A stretch of DNA of 64,000 nt, from contig CAJINV010000011.1 of NCBI GenBank assembly GCA_905178155.1, positions 516,491-580,490 on the forward strand, given 5' to 3'. The notes under the pieces are model-generated. The model did not search any database. It saw nothing but the letters and a program-made list of their open reading frames with translations, and was not told where the DNA came from. This DNA is from Amoebophrya sp. A120 (taxonomy: Eukaryota; Sar; Dinophyceae; Syndiniales; Amoebophryaceae). Each line of letters starts with the position of its first letter. Positions within the stretch are counted from its first letter, which is position 1. Shown here piece after piece: positions 11,137 to 22,866 of this stretch. The position numbers and the translations under genes were made by a program.

Positions 11137-11778
11137 TGCGGTCCACGAACGTATTCGGAAATGATAGCCGTCTAGTACCGGCGTAATACGCAATCGCCCG
11201 AATCTAGCGCCTCGCGCTGCGAGCAGGTTCGTCTGTGCCTGTGTTCACAGCTTCTCCTTCTTCGGCAGAGCGTCCTTGAGGCATCCGCGACGAGACACTT
11301 ATTTCGCCACGACGAATTGTTGAAGGAGTGACTACTCTTCGACCTGCCGTGGCACTTCGGTGAGCAGTACTGTTTCAGCTTGGTCAAGGTGAGATTCGCG
11401 AATCAATCCCTATAAAAAGATCGTTACGCGCTGCTTTTTTTATTTTCGTCGATAACATTGATGAAGCACACCAGAAATCGAAAATGCCGCCGCCAAAGAG
11501 AAAAAATTGAACAAGTAAGAACTCTACTTGCACTTGCAGAAAACAAAAAACAAGGGATCCTTTCGAAGATCGAACACGCTGCAAAATCGACGAGTGCGCT
11601 GGCGAACATGCGTGACATCACACGACAGTGTGGCAACCTGAAGCTGTCTTTCTAATTTGATTTCGCTTTGTGTCGTTTTTTACTAAGTACTTTATAATAA
11701 GGTCTCGCTGCGCTGCGGCTTGGCACAGAAGGAGCTGGGGCACTATGGGCAGCTAAATGTGAACACCAACACTTTTTA
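11137..11778. other. Intergenic stretch between two minus-strand genes
   Basis: About 640 bp between the start of the Ser/Gly-rich gene and the stop of the Abitram-like gene. An open frame at 11172-11387 is Arg/Cys-rich and begins without ATG; it could be a 5' exon or nothing. No RNA gene is seen. Confidence 0.4.
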
Positions 11779-12987
11779 TCACTCCAATCGTTGCTTTTTC
11801 GCTTCCCTCCCCGCCGCCGAACCAGTTTCGACGTCTTCTGCTTCCTCATCGGCAGCTGCACGTGGAGATGAGGACGAGGACTTTTGTGTCCGCAAAAGTT
11901 GAAGAACTTCCTCGTCGCCCCCGAGCACCGGTCTTATTTTAGCAGCACTACTTTCACCAGCAGCAGGAAGGCCCCCTTCCGCCTCCGCAGACCATATCGA
12001 CCCGGCAGCGGAGGTTATTTCTTGCCCCTTTGCTGGCAATGCGTGAAAAGTCGCTGTCTGCTTGGCGCTGCTGCACTCCAGAATGACCAGGTACTCGTCC
12101 AGGAGCCGAAAAGCGGCCTGTAAATCCAGAGTAGACGTGGTCCTGCTGGTGTTTGTTCTACCGGCAGCAGTCGAGAAGTTTGGACCACTGGTTTTGCTGG
12201 TTCGTCCTTCATCTTCACACCCAGTTTTACCCGCGCCGGAAAGATGGAGCAGCCGCCCATTGCACTCAATCAAGGCCCCGTCGACAGGGGACAAAACGTC
12301 GATGCGGTTACAATTTTCCTCCAGTTTATTTCTTGATGACGTGCTGGTCGTGTTCCTGGTGTCCGTGTCTTCGAGGTTCTTTTTTACGACATAATTATTC
12401 TGAGAAGCTGCACTAGAACTTCTTGTACTGGAGGTCGTGTAGTTGTATACCAGTTGGCATAGCAGATCCCCCTTTTTCACCTGCTTGAGACAGTTCTTCT
12501 TCTTTTTCTTGGAGGAAACGATCAGGTCCGCAGGGGCAGCTCGTGTCTTGTCGTCCTCGGTTGTCTTGGGGCAGCTGGGATGTTCTTGAGCAAGGCTTGT
12601 TCTCATGTCGTCGTCGCCAGCGCCGGTTGAAGGCATAATTTTTACTGCCTCTTCCGCAATAAATTCCCCTCCTGGTATGGGGAAGACGACCCGGATCGCG
12701 GTCCCACATGAGCGCTTCAAAACGTCCAGGACGACTTCCTTCCGGAGCGAGACCATCACCAAACCGTTATCGTGCCGGCGGACTATCGTGTCGCCCATCG
12801 GTCCGAACCGGGTCTCTGTGTTCGGTCGGTCAAACCGCGGCAGGACCGGGGTAGTCGTAGTCGAGTCGTCACTTGTCATATTTCTGGAGGCGGTTGTCTG
12901 ACCAAGGCCGACGTCCAGCGCCGCCAGTTGCCGCCGCAAATCCGCGTGGCGCCGTGCGGGGGAGGAGGTTGTTCTCGTCGGGGTCAT
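11779..12987 (-). CDS. Abitram/Simiate (FAM206)-like protein, 402 aa
   Basis: Single-exon gene. Dispersed segments resemble the FAM206/Abitram family, a single-hybrid (biotinyl/lipoyl-like beta-barrel) fold: IVRRHDNGLVMVSL near residue 70 matches the family's N-terminal 'H-NGL-V-L' strand, KKGDLLCQLVYN corresponds to the central 'ALCKV' strand, VDGALIECNGRLLHLSG to the 'KGSLLEVN' turn, and DEYLVILE to the final 'EGYIAI' strand. Family members are small (about 160-180 aa); this one is enlarged by Ser/Thr/Lys-rich insertions between strands and by an acidic C-terminus. Animal Simiate is linked to actin and nuclear speckles, and the role here is unknown. The frame runs back to a GTG at 13002, but ATG 12987 is the first Met. 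The assignment rests on pattern similarity only. No introner element is present. Confidence 0.55.
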   Translation of the reverse strand: MTPTRTTSSPARRHADLRRQLAALDVGLGQTTASRNMTSDDSTTTTPVLPRFDRPNTETRFGPMGDTIVRRHDNGLVMVSLRKEVVLDVLKRSCGTAIRVVFPIPGGEFIAEEAVKIMPSTGAGDDDMRTSLAQEHPSCPKTTEDDKTRAAPADLIVSSKKKKKNCLKQVKKGDLLCQLVYNYTTSSTRSSSAASQNNYVVKKNLEDTDTRNTTSTSSRNKLEENCNRIDVLSPVDGALIECNGRLLHLSGAGKTGCEDEGRTSKTSGPNFSTAAGRTNTSRTTSTLDLQAAFRLLDEYLVILECSSAKQTATFHALPAKGQEITSAAGSIWSAEAEGGLPAAGESSAAKIRPVLGGDEEVLQLLRTQKSSSSSPRAAADEEAEDVETGSAAGREAKKQRLE

Positions 12988-14066
12988 GATTTTCGCAACC
13001 ACTTATCTCTTTGAGAGCAACCGCAGGTGGAGCAACCGCAAGTACCTCTATAACTAGAAGTTCGGAACTAGGCTTTTTTCCGCTTCTGCTTGAGGTTGGT
13101 CCTACGTTGTATAATTCGACTGTGAAAATCAAACTTCTGCGGCAAAAATATCCTTTAACAAAATCTTTGTAAGACCGCGCAAGAAGTGGCTGAGCATTTA
13201 TCTTCGCCTGGTTCTTCTTCTTTGTGAAATGAAAATATGATGAACGTCCGTTGAAGACCCGCGGCACAACTTCTGAGCCAACAACTTCTTGCATGTTGTG
13301 TAGTAGAGCCGCATTTTGGGATCGCCTTCACTAGAACTCAAAAATCTACTTGACCTCGTCGTGTGATCTCTAACTCTATCTTGAATGATCCTTTTACTTA
13401 CTTTTTGAAGATCGACGAAAATAAATCGGCGCAAAATCATGAACCCTTTTGAGGATTTCCGCTGTGGCAGGTGTCAGGCGGTTGTTTTTGGACCCCGTGG
13501 TTTCTTTGCGCATCAAGGAGCTTGCTTCTCACGGATTTGCATAAAAAGAGGCGGAGAAAGCGAATAAAGACACGAAAATTTATAAATATCGCTTCCGATT
13601 TTTGCGTTGGAAACGACTCTTTTGTCACTTCTGGTCTCTTCATCTCGCGTGGGTATGGCCATAATTTCGCCAAGCAATAATATATTTACAGGAGATTGAT
13701 TTGGTTTCAAAAGACCACCGTTTGGCCAAAAAAAAAGAAGCTTGTTCGGTTCAAATGCAATTGCGGGCTGTCAGCAAGCAGCAACATGGACGGCGCCAAA
13801 AAAACTGTACTCTAGTGTACTTTCCGCTTGAACAAGATCCAACAGCACGAAGAAAAATCTTTATTCGCATATCTTTAGCAGAATCCTCCATAATTCGGCC
13901 TGAATCAGTAAAAATATTTTTCAGGAGCAGTTCGAGGCGACATGAATAGTTTGGATTTTGGCCATATTTGAAGGAATATGAAATGGACTTTTGTCGAGCC
14001 GAGCTTCGAAGCTATAGCAGCCAGGCGTGGCGGTCTGTGCCCACATCATGGGAACACCACTACAAC
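12988..14066. other. Intergenic stretch
   Basis: Spacer between the Abitram-like gene start and the 3' end of the next minus-strand gene. AT-rich, no supported coding frame, no repeat recognised. Confidence 0.5.
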
Positions 14067-17000
14067 TTAGCGGTGTCCACCACCTCCACCGGAGGCTCCG
14101 CTAGAAGTACTTCCAGTGTTCGTTGAGAACAGCTTCGAGAGTCCGGAGAACATGTTGGTCAAAGAGGAAGCGTTCTCTGTCTGCTCGACCGTGCGAGTGC
14201 GGCTCCCCAGATGCGTCGTCGTTGTTGTGAGACCACTTGACGTGATGTTGCTCGCCGCCGGGTAGTTTTGTGCTGCAGGCGACGCCGCTCCTTTTCGCAG
14301 TCCGCCGGCCAGCGTGGAACTTGGCGCGCCAGGAGTGGTACCAGCCGGAGATAAAGTTGTACTCGAGAACATCAATCCTGGACTGCTGCCGGGTCGCTGA
14401 CTCACTGGCGGCGCAGCAGCTGCACTCGCGCTGCTGATTTGCTGGTTGTTGTTGTACTGCGTAAAATAGAAGTCCACTTCAGCTCGCTGCTGCTCCGAAG
14501 TAGATGACATGGACATCCGCTGAGAACTACTACCGTAAGTAGAGGAGCTACTACTACCGCTCACGACCCTCTGTGCAGCGGCGGCCGACCCAGCTCCTCC
14601 TGCCGGGGGTACTACAACACTACTACCACCGCCACCACTAGAGGATGACAGCCTGTGCCCCCTGACTACCACATCCGCGGTGGGAGGAGCCCCATGACTG
14701 CTCCTCTCGCCGGACGACGGTAGCTGCCCCGAGGGGCTCGGACGCTTGTTACTACCGTAATTCGACGTCGTCCCGGTGTTGCCACCGGCAACTGCACGGT
14801 TGGAGGTCGACGTACTACTATTGGAGAAGTTGAACAATTGCTGCAAGTTTTGCTCCTGCCGCGAGCTGGTGCTCTGTCGCGCCCCGTAGTTGGCACTGCT
14901 CATCGACACCAGGCCAGGTGGGCTGGTCGGGGAGGAGCTGGCGGAATTTGACTCCGAGCTCGAAAGCGGGGACGACATCCGGAACACTTGCGGACCAAGG
15001 GCCGGTGGTGGTCCACCTGTGGAAGTAGTGGTAGATCCACCCTGGCCATTGCCCTGCCCGTTTAGATATGCATTGCAAATATATCTGGGTCTGGAGGAAA
15101 CTTGTAATGCTAAGAGTGAATGATAGACGCAACGCAAGATGCAGCTGTGCATGACAACTTTTTTCGCTGCCATGTGTTACGTATTCCGCATGGCAAACTG
15201 CGTTTTTGCACGACAGGTAAGAGGGCCTTTTCGTGCCTATGCAACACAGATTCTCGAGTCATGCCAGACAAGCATGACAAACTTGCATTCTTCCAGACAC
15301 CGACATAGTTGCAATTCATATTAGGTGATTCCCGACGGTGGTAGAAATGGGTGTTGGTGGCTTGCGGCCACCAGCGGCAGCTGAAGTACCACTTGCACTA
15401 CTTGTTCCGCCCACGGTAGCAGTTGTTGTGCTACTGCTACAACCGTGCTGCGTCGTGAATGGCGGCACGTACACCTTGCCGCCGGCGACCTTCACATCTA
15501 CAACGGGCTGCTCGGTGTCCACTATTCCTCGGGCTGGTGCATCGCTGCTCAACGAAGACCGCGTAGTACGGCTGTGGTGGTCCATTGCGGCCGTTGAAAG
15601 GGCCAGAGAAGTCGTAGCTCCTGAGTTTGCAGGCGCCCGATTGGTACTGAAGTAACGCTCGTCCGTGGTGCGGGCGAGTTTCACCACGGGACTGCGGTGT
15701 CCTGCTCCCGCACCAGATGCTAATCCTTGTGGATGATGATGTGGATGTTGTCCTGACGAGACTTCTTGCCCCAGATGATCAAGATCATGTGTATTACTAG
15801 TCACGACTGTCGAGGAAGATGTCGTTCTTCTTGCACCAGCCGGAGCTACCCCCTGCTGAACCTGCTGGTGCCCGGACGAGGAGGACACCACAAGGTTGGG
15901 ATGGCTCATCGTCATGCGTCGCGGGTCGTTGAAGTTGTTTGTGCTTGCGGACAAGTTATCCACCTCATCCGCCGGCGAAGAGTTGCCGGAAATGGAGAAA
16001 AAACTCGTCTGCGAACGTTTCTGATTCTGCGACGACTGGGCACTGTTGCGCTGTTGCCCGTCGTCGATTTGGGGCGGCCCGCGGTCGTGGTGGTTCTGAA
16101 CACCAAGAACACCTCCGCTGTGGGAACTGTTGTAATTGCTCCCACCACTACTTCCGCGATAGTTTGCGGAGCTGCTGCTACTGCCGTTGGAGAACTGCTG
16201 GTGGTGCTTGTGGACCACTAGGGAAGCGGCTCCTGTTGGAAGGACAGCTTGTTCGCCAGAAGTAGTTGTACTAGAAGATACGTGAACTGCTGATCCTGTT
16301 GTCGCCCCACCGCCGGGGCTGTTGGAGGAAACCGAGGAGAGCTTCCGACCCGTGGAGTTCTTGCTGCTGCTCTGTGAAGAAGACAGCCGGTAGTTGTGCT
16401 GGCTGGCGACCAAACCCGGCGCCGTGGAGTGGAACAGCTGCAACAGCGATTCGTTTTCCGTGGTCAGCGAGGCCACTTTGCGCTGCAGCTGCTGGATCTG
16501 CGTGGCGTGCTCCTTCTTGGACACCATCAACTGCGCCTCCGCCTGGTCCAAGCGGAGCGTCAGGTTGTGGCACGTGGTCTGCAACTTGGACACGAACTCG
16601 AGCAGGTTTCGCGTCTCCTCGTGAAACAACTTCTCTGCGTCCACCGGAATTTCCACCTGCTGGGCCCCCTGGTCCGCCGCGTCTTGTTGATCTACAGCTT
16701 GAGGTGTCGTGGCACTAGGAGCTAAAGCGGAACAACTAGCGTCTTCTCCACCTGCACCTCCGCCGGCAACTACATGGAAGTTGTTGTACTGCTGCTGCTG
16801 TTGTGCGAGCGAGTTCAGAAAGGTATATCACAAGAAAAATGTGTTACAGTTACACATTTGTTGTAACTTCAGCAACACAAATTTTCTCTGCATGAGAGGG
16901 AAAACTTGCAATGCACAAACCATAAGGGAAAACACGTATGAAATCAAGCTTGGAAGCATTTCTGGCATGACAGAGGCTGTTTGTCATGCTGCGCTTGCAA

Positions 17001-20000
17001 CACAATGTGCTGTAACTGTAACCATTTTTTCTCGTGATAAGGTACTGAACAGCCTTAGTTCGTCGTCCAGTTCCACGAAATCCGTGTATTCTGAGTAAAA
17101 ACGTCCCCACGTTTTGTCATGCAAATCGGCATGTCATAAAAGTTTCTCATGCGACGCCCCATGAGAGCAGTTTTATAGTCGCGCTTTGGAATTTGTGATG
17201 CTCGAATGAGCATGCTAGGCTAGATCTGTGATGCTTCGGAACTAGCTAAACAGGATTACGCTACGGGGACAGACTTCTCATGCGAAACAACCAATGCTGG
17301 TTGATTTGTCTAGCAGATTTCCCATCTTGACTCTGGTGTGAGGACATTTTTACTCAGAATACCGTGGTGCTCGGTGTCATGGGCTCGTAGGAGGCTGCTC
17401 GTAGTTCTTCCATCGGGAGGTCAGGTGGAGCAGCCGTGGTTTTGGCAGAGGAGATAGTGGCTGTGTTGTTCCCACCTGCGGGTTGTTTTTCCAGCAATGC
17501 ATGATCTTGTTGTTCTGGGCCGACTACATTCGATGTTGAATTCCGCGTCGCGGTTTTTCCGTCAAAAATTTCCCCCGTGGAATTCTTTCCCGCTTTGTTT
17601 GGTATTTCCTTCTGTCCTTCCTGCAGCCTTCCCAATTCCTGCTTCAATGCATTCCTTTCCGCCTCAAAGTCGCTTTTCAGCAGCTCCATCTGGATTTTTT
17701 TCTCGTTTTCCTTCATCTCCAGCTCAAAGCGGAGAAAACTCAGCTCCTCGTTCAGCCCTTGAATGGTCTGCTCCTGTTGCTGCTGTAGTTCCGAATGCGC
17801 CGCGGTCGTACCTGGGAAATAGTATACATAGGAGGTCTGTTCATGGGGTCTTTAAACTTTGAAAAAAGACTTTTCTCCTTTGATATCACGTGATATCACG
17901 TGATATCAAAGAAGAAAAGGAGAAAAGTCGATTGTGCTGTTGATATCACAGCCCGCGTGATATGTAGAAAAATGCAAAAACAGAAGGAATTGATGCAAAA
18001 ACAGAAGGAATCGATGCTAAGACAGAAGGAATTGATGCTAAAACAGAAGGATTTGATGCTAAAGCAGAAGGATTTGATGCTAAAGCAGAAGGATGTGAAG
18101 CAAAAACAGAAGGACTTGCACCAGGAGCTGCTCGCTCTGGTATCAATCCAGCGGACTTTTCTCCTTTGCAAGGAGAAAAGTCCGGACTTTTCTCCTTTGA
18201 TCCATATCAAAGGAGAAAAGTCGTCTGATCCATATCAAAGGAGAAAAGTCCGACATCGCGGACCCTCTGATCCATATCAAAGGAGAAACCCCGATACTTA
18301 TCACAGACCCGAAAGAGCTTGCCTCCACTTATACTTATCACAGACCCCGATACTTATCACAGTGAAGATCAGAAAGAGCTTGCCTCCACTACGTGTTGAC
18401 GCGGAGATCAGCGGCCGGCTCCTAAGGAAGAGATTTCCTATAAAGAAACGCGGAAAGCCCAGGGGCGAGCGATTTCCTAAAAGAAATCATGCGGAAAACC
18501 CGGACGAAGCGATTTCCCAAAGGAAATCATGCGGAAAACCCAGGATGGAGAAGGGATGTCCCAAAGAAAATCACGCGGAAAGCCCTTGGATGGTCTGTTA
18601 CAGACCGCGTTGCTGCTGTAATTCCGAATGCGCCGCGGTCGTACCTGGGTGGAAGTAGTATAGTCTATCGTGAATGTGAAGTGAAGTGATGTGAAGTGAA
18701 GTGAAGTGAAGTGAAGTGAAGTGAAGTGAAGTGAAGTGAAGTGAAGTGAAGTGAAGTGAAGTGAAGTGAAGTGAAGTGAAGTGAAGTGAATCGCAAGAGG
18801 CTCCAAGCGGGGGCTTTCATCCTTGCCCACTTGGTAGACTACAGCCCTGGTTTTTGGGACCTTGCAGATCTCGGGCTGGGGTATTAGAGGCCCAAGCGTC
18901 CCCGAGCAGACCTAAGACAGGAACAGCCGAGCCGGGCAGTACAGACAATAGGGAGGTCGTACTATGATGTGCACCGCTCGACAGTGTCAAAGGTAGGGCC
19001 CCGGCTCATTTTGGGCATCCTACAATCCGATTACCCCGAAACGGAGCCTTGTTTCGTCGGGGTCAAATCACACCGAAAACCAGTTGCGGGTGGGAGCAGA
19101 GCTGGTAGCCTTAGGGGCGAAGACAACCGAAGCGGCACTAGCGCTAACCAAAACACGAGACACACGAGAAGAGAACAACACAGAGACGCGAAAGACGAGC
19201 AGTGGGCGGCAATACGGGGAAAACGACACAACACTGACACTCTTTTGCTTGCCAGGCGCTTGGGGTTTCGAGCACGCAGGGATTACACGACGACTCTTTT
19301 CCTTTCCATCATTCCTTTGCATCATCATTATCATCGCCATCATGTTTCTGTTTTTTCTGTTCACGCCTTGCAACGAACTGCTGCCCACAGCTTTCTTCCG
19401 CAATCTCAGAACTACCTCCGTGTCTTGTTGCGCCCGCCAACGCTTTCGCCCATTCCTGTCCCGCCCAAGCTGCGCCGGCAGGCCGTATTTCCCTTGGCCA
19501 GTTCGTTCCGCAGAAACGATCTGCATCCACGGCCTGGCGGGCGCCTAAGATACGGCTACGGAAGAGCTACACTACATAGTGAACCTACACCCCGGACACA
19601 ACTCCGCTGCAAAGTCCCCACATGCAAAGTGCAGCGAGCAGTGGCATTTCCCTTGTCACCTAGGAAAGTAAGCAAGAGCTGGCCACCTACAAGTAAACCT
19701 CAGAAAATACTTGTAAGGATAAATCCTAAAATGCTGAAAATGCGCCTCGCCAGGTAACGATAAGCAGAGAATGGGAAAACTGTAAAACCAAAGGTGGACA
19801 AGGACAAACTCCTGCAGCAATACATAGAGAACTGGGTAAAAGTCACGCTGCCACATGCTCCCTAGAAAAACCAGCTGGATCAGCCTAGCGCTAACGAAAG
19901 CCGGGTGTGCAGGCATGAGAAGACGTGCACAAGAACAACAGACGGCGGACACTACGACAGAAACCTAGAGACCCAAACAGCGCTAACAGGTCCACCTAGC

Positions 20001-21974
20001 CGTCAGGGGGGGCCTGATCAGCCTAATTCATAGCGTTGTCGCAGCTGCCTCAATATCAGCTGTCGCAACTATGTGTGGTAATCACGGCCTTAGGAGCGCC
20101 ACACACATACCCAGGAACGGGGCTGTCCGGTGGAGACGTCCTGGAGCCTTGTTTGCCCGGCTTTGCTCCCGGGGGAGGAGGTCTGTACCTCCGCGCCGGG
20201 GTCTTCCGAATGCGCCGCGGTCGTACCTGGGAAGTAGTATATCTAGAACGGGCGTGCGCCCCGCGCCCGCCGGCCCGGCGACGAGGGGGTGCAAGGGGGG
20301 GCGAGGGAAAAAAAGCGTGGTCGCCCGTGGCCAGCGGTACATGTTGAGACTGTGTTGGCGCGACCAGTGTGCGAAAAAGAGAAGCGGCAGCGCTCCCGCC
20401 CGGCCCTTCTCCCTCGGCGGGAGCTAAGGAAGCGCACGTAGAGGCAAGGCCGCTAGGCGCGAGGGGCGTGCGGGGGCACTGAGCGCAACCCCTGCCCGAG
20501 CCCCCACAAACAGGGCCGCCGGAGAGCGTGCGCAGACCCTTGTCGGAGGCTCGGGAGGCTAGCCACAGGAAACAGCACGAAAAAAGCGCGCCGACGGCCG
20601 AAAGACTAGAAACATTGCCGGCACCCAGCAAAGATAAAGCAGGGCAGGCAGGGCGGCAGGGCAGCCGCAGCGGGAAGGCAGAGGAGGTGCTGCGGGTGGT
20701 TCTTGCTAGAAACCAGACAGCCCTGAAAAAATAGAGCAAGCAGGCCAAAGCGAAAACCCACGGCAGGGGCCGAAGCAAAAGGCGTTGGCTGGGGCCGAAG
20801 CAAAAGGCGTTCTTCGCGTTTTTGTGACGCTAAAAACACTAGCAGGATTTCTACTAGTAGCCGCTTTTCTGCTAGCACGATTCTACTAGCAGGATTCCTA
20901 CTAGTAGCTTGCTCCGAATGCGCCGCGGTCGTACCTGGGAAGTAGTATACATAGGAGGTCTGTCGTCCTCTGGAGGTGGCGCGCGGGCCACGTAGCGCGC
21001 TTCGTAAAAGCCCGCCGCGATGGGGACTTACGGAGCCGGTACCAACCAAGCACGCACGGCCGCCACACAGCATGCTTCGAAGAAGCACGCCATGACTTCG
21101 ACCTGCGGAGCCGACACCAAGCCCCTGAGGCGTTGATGGCGACGGGGACCGTGCCACACGCTTCGCTTGAAGCGTGTCGGGCGAGGGACCTGCGGAGACG
21201 ACACCAAGGAGCTCCTTGCACGGAGCTGGTGTCCACGGGGACCACGCAGTGTGCCTAAGTAGGCCTGTGCATGCCGTGATAGGGACCGGCGCAGCGCGCT
21301 TCTTTTGAAGCGTGTCGTCACGGAGACGCGAGCACACCACGCCAGGCCTCTGTCCGAGGCGCTGGCGCTGTGCGGCAGGGAGCGCACGCACTGCCATTTC
21401 GTGCAGAGCGCACAGCAGCAGCACTACCTTGGCGTGTGTGTCGTGCGTCCCCACTTGCTGCTCGCGCAAGTGGGACTCATTGATTTTCTAGTTCCGAATG
21501 CGCCGCGGTCGTACCTGGGAAGTAGTATACATAGGAGGTCTGTCGTGTGGTTCTCAATGGAGAAAATGAAAATCTTTTTTCCTTCTAAGGCCTGAATGCT
21601 CGAAACAAAACAATTCTTTGATCAAGCCAGACTATGACTTTTACTACTGGTAATTATGCTGCAAGAATTTGAATTACGTATATCCGTATTAAACACAAGT
21701 AGAACCATCAACACAAGAAGTGTACTCGAACTGTACTTTGCAACAGCTGCTGGTAGGCCACCATGGTACTGTTCGGGCTTCCTGCGCTGCCGCCCGCGCT
21801 CCTGTTCACCTCGTCAAAGTCGATCAGATTGCGCACCGTCGTCCGCGGCACCATCGGCGGGCCGCCGGTATCAGCCGAGGAATAGAAGAAGTCCTCCTCG
21901 ATAGTAGAAGACGAGTTACTGGCCTGCATCTTATTGCCGTCCTTATCACTCGAAGATCTCGTGGGCGGATGCAT
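14067..21974 (-). CDS. Ser-rich coiled-coil protein, 1,074 aa, with 3 introner elements
   Basis: Function not recognised. Exons 21974-21737, 17811-17362, 17081-17040, 16820-15321 and 15061-14067 total 3,225 nt in one frame. Exon 1 starts MHPPTRSSSDKDGN and contains RTTVRNLIDFDEVN. It joins exon 2 in phase 1 across a 3.9-kb GT-AG intron (donor GTACAGTTCG, acceptor TTTCCCAG). Exon 2 begins a coiled coil (EEL, FELEMKENEKK, ELLKSDFEAERNALKQELG). A second coiled coil follows the second element, including FHEETRNLLEFVSKLQTT. The C-terminal half is very rich in Ser, Gly and Thr. Such a layout suits a structural or cytoskeletal scaffold, but that is inference. Exon 1 could instead be a separate short gene; the matching phase argues against it. 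Confidence 0.75.
15067..15320. mobile_element. Introner element, family 1 (Ser-rich gene, last intron)
   Basis: 254 bp, TATGCATTGC to GCAATTCATA with a weakened TCTGGA core. Flanks TTAGA and TTAGG match at 4 of 5. Removal joins N-H-L to N-G-Q in frame. Confidence 0.9.
16826..17039. mobile_element. Introner element, family 7 (Ser-rich gene)
   Basis: 214 bp, with ends TATCACAAGAAAAA and its near-perfect inverse, and subterminal GTTACAGTTACA. Perfect duplication AGGTA. Removal gives L-F-S-T-F-L-N-S. Confidence 0.95.
17087..17361. mobile_element. Introner element, family 3 (Ser-rich gene)
   Basis: 275 bp, ends TATTCTGAGTAAAAA and inverse, followed by CGTCCCCAC. Perfect duplication CCGTG. Removal gives S-T-T-D-F-V-E-L. 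Only 47 bp separate it from the family 7 element at 16826-17039. Confidence 0.95.
17886..18620. repeat. Cluster of short tandem repeats inside the first intron
   Basis: Contains, in order: a palindromic run of GATATCACGT units (17886-17912), about seven copies of a 21-bp unit built on ACAGAAGGAATTGATGC (17972-18120), several copies of a unit containing CATATCAAAGGAGAAA (18150-18300), and three copies of a roughly 55-bp unit containing AAATCATGCGGAAA (18425-18590). Open frames here are artefacts of repeat units lacking stops. Confidence 0.85.
18670..18790. repeat. GTGAA pentanucleotide microsatellite
   Basis: About 22 near-perfect copies of the 5-bp unit GTGAA, with one early interruption. 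It lies in the 3.9-kb first intron of the Ser-rich gene. Confidence 0.97.
18800..21480. other. GC-rich filler of the 3.9-kb intron
   Basis: GC-rich sequence between extra acceptor copies, including short repeats around CTAGTAG (20830-20910). Long open frames occur on both strands because of the base composition. None shows domain features, and I do not call a gene here. Confidence 0.5.
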
Positions 21975-22866
21975 CTTGAAGGTCGTGAGCGCGTGATTCT
22001 TTCGTATTTATTCGTACTTCTTTTGATGTTCAAATAAGGCACGTCGTGAGTTATCTGCTCTGTGAACTCCTTGCTCTGTGTGTGGAGGTCGTTATTCTCT
22101 ATAGTAGCTGCAACTGTCGAAATCAGGTCGTGGTCGTGTTCTATCATCCCCGTACAAATCTTGTTTTCGACTACTCGCAACAAAACCTACGACCTTGCTC
22201 GACCACGTTTCGATATCGATTTGCACCCGTGATCATAATTACACTCGGTTTTCGTTTTGGCTCAAACAATCTAACCACCTTCACTTCAAGAAACAGATGA
22301 AAATTGCGTATTTGTAGTTGATACGATGTCGAAATCTATCTCCTATACAAGACGCCGAACCAAAGAAGAAGAAGTTCTACTTATTTTGAACACAAGGCAC
22401 TATGATATCTGGTCGATTACCACAGCAGCAACTTCGAAATGCGAATGCGTCGACGTCGTGTGAGAGGAGTCGTGCCCATGTAGTCGCTGATTTTGTCTTT
22501 TTTAGCGAATGGGCAAACAAATACCGTTTTTCGTGGTGCAAGAACTTTTTTGAAACCCTAGGTTGGAAAAACAAACCACTTCACCTAAACCCTGCAAAAA
22601 TCGAGCGCGGTTCAAAACTCTGCCGTTGAAACCATGGAAGCAGGAGTCCGTCTTTTCTTGGAAAGAGGCATATCCTCCTCGAAATCTTTAATACATGGGG
22701 ATCGTCATCGTTTTCTCACCGCAAACTTCTTGCTGCAAACTATATTACTGCAGGCTATGTCTTTGTCCTCGTTACAACTACGTGTGGAAAGCTGCCGGCT
22801 CGCAGGAGGTTGTTGAATAAGCCTCCGCCCAGGATGAATTGTCGCCAGACGTGTGTACTTATTTTA
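21975..22866. other. Intergenic stretch
   Basis: Spacer between the start of the Ser-rich gene and the stop of the next minus-strand gene. A plus-strand TTTTGGCTCAA at about 22256 resembles part of the dinoflagellate spliced-leader exon, but the rest of the leader is absent. No gene supported. Confidence 0.45.

Larger units (their letters stand above)
17778..21546 (-). repeat. Five copies of an acceptor-plus-exon-start repeat in the first intron
   Basis: A 40-55-bp segment holding the intron end and exon 2 start (minus-strand core CCCAG then GTACGACCGCGGCG) occurs at 17778-17843 (the copy used as exon 2), 18610-18655, 20204-20240, 20913-20965 and 21491-21546. The four extra copies lie between exon 1 and exon 2, same orientation. 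Copies 1, 4 and 5 also share the plus-strand flank GTATACATAGGAGGTCTGT. Confidence 0.88.

Noticed and set aside
12987-13002. Non-ATG upstream starts (GTG at 13002, TTG at 11193 and 6777)
   Set aside because: Nuclear eukaryotic genes normally start at ATG, and an in-frame ATG follows closely in each case.
17900-18658. Plus-strand 252-codon open frame rich in Gln, Lys and Glu
   Set aside because: It runs through 21-bp and other tandem repeats within an intron of a minus-strand gene; the openness comes from repeat units lacking stops.
22250-22275. TTTTGGCTCAA resembling part of the dinoflagellate spliced leader
   Set aside because: Only about 11 bases match and the required upstream part of the leader is missing. 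A chance match is likely in 64 kb.
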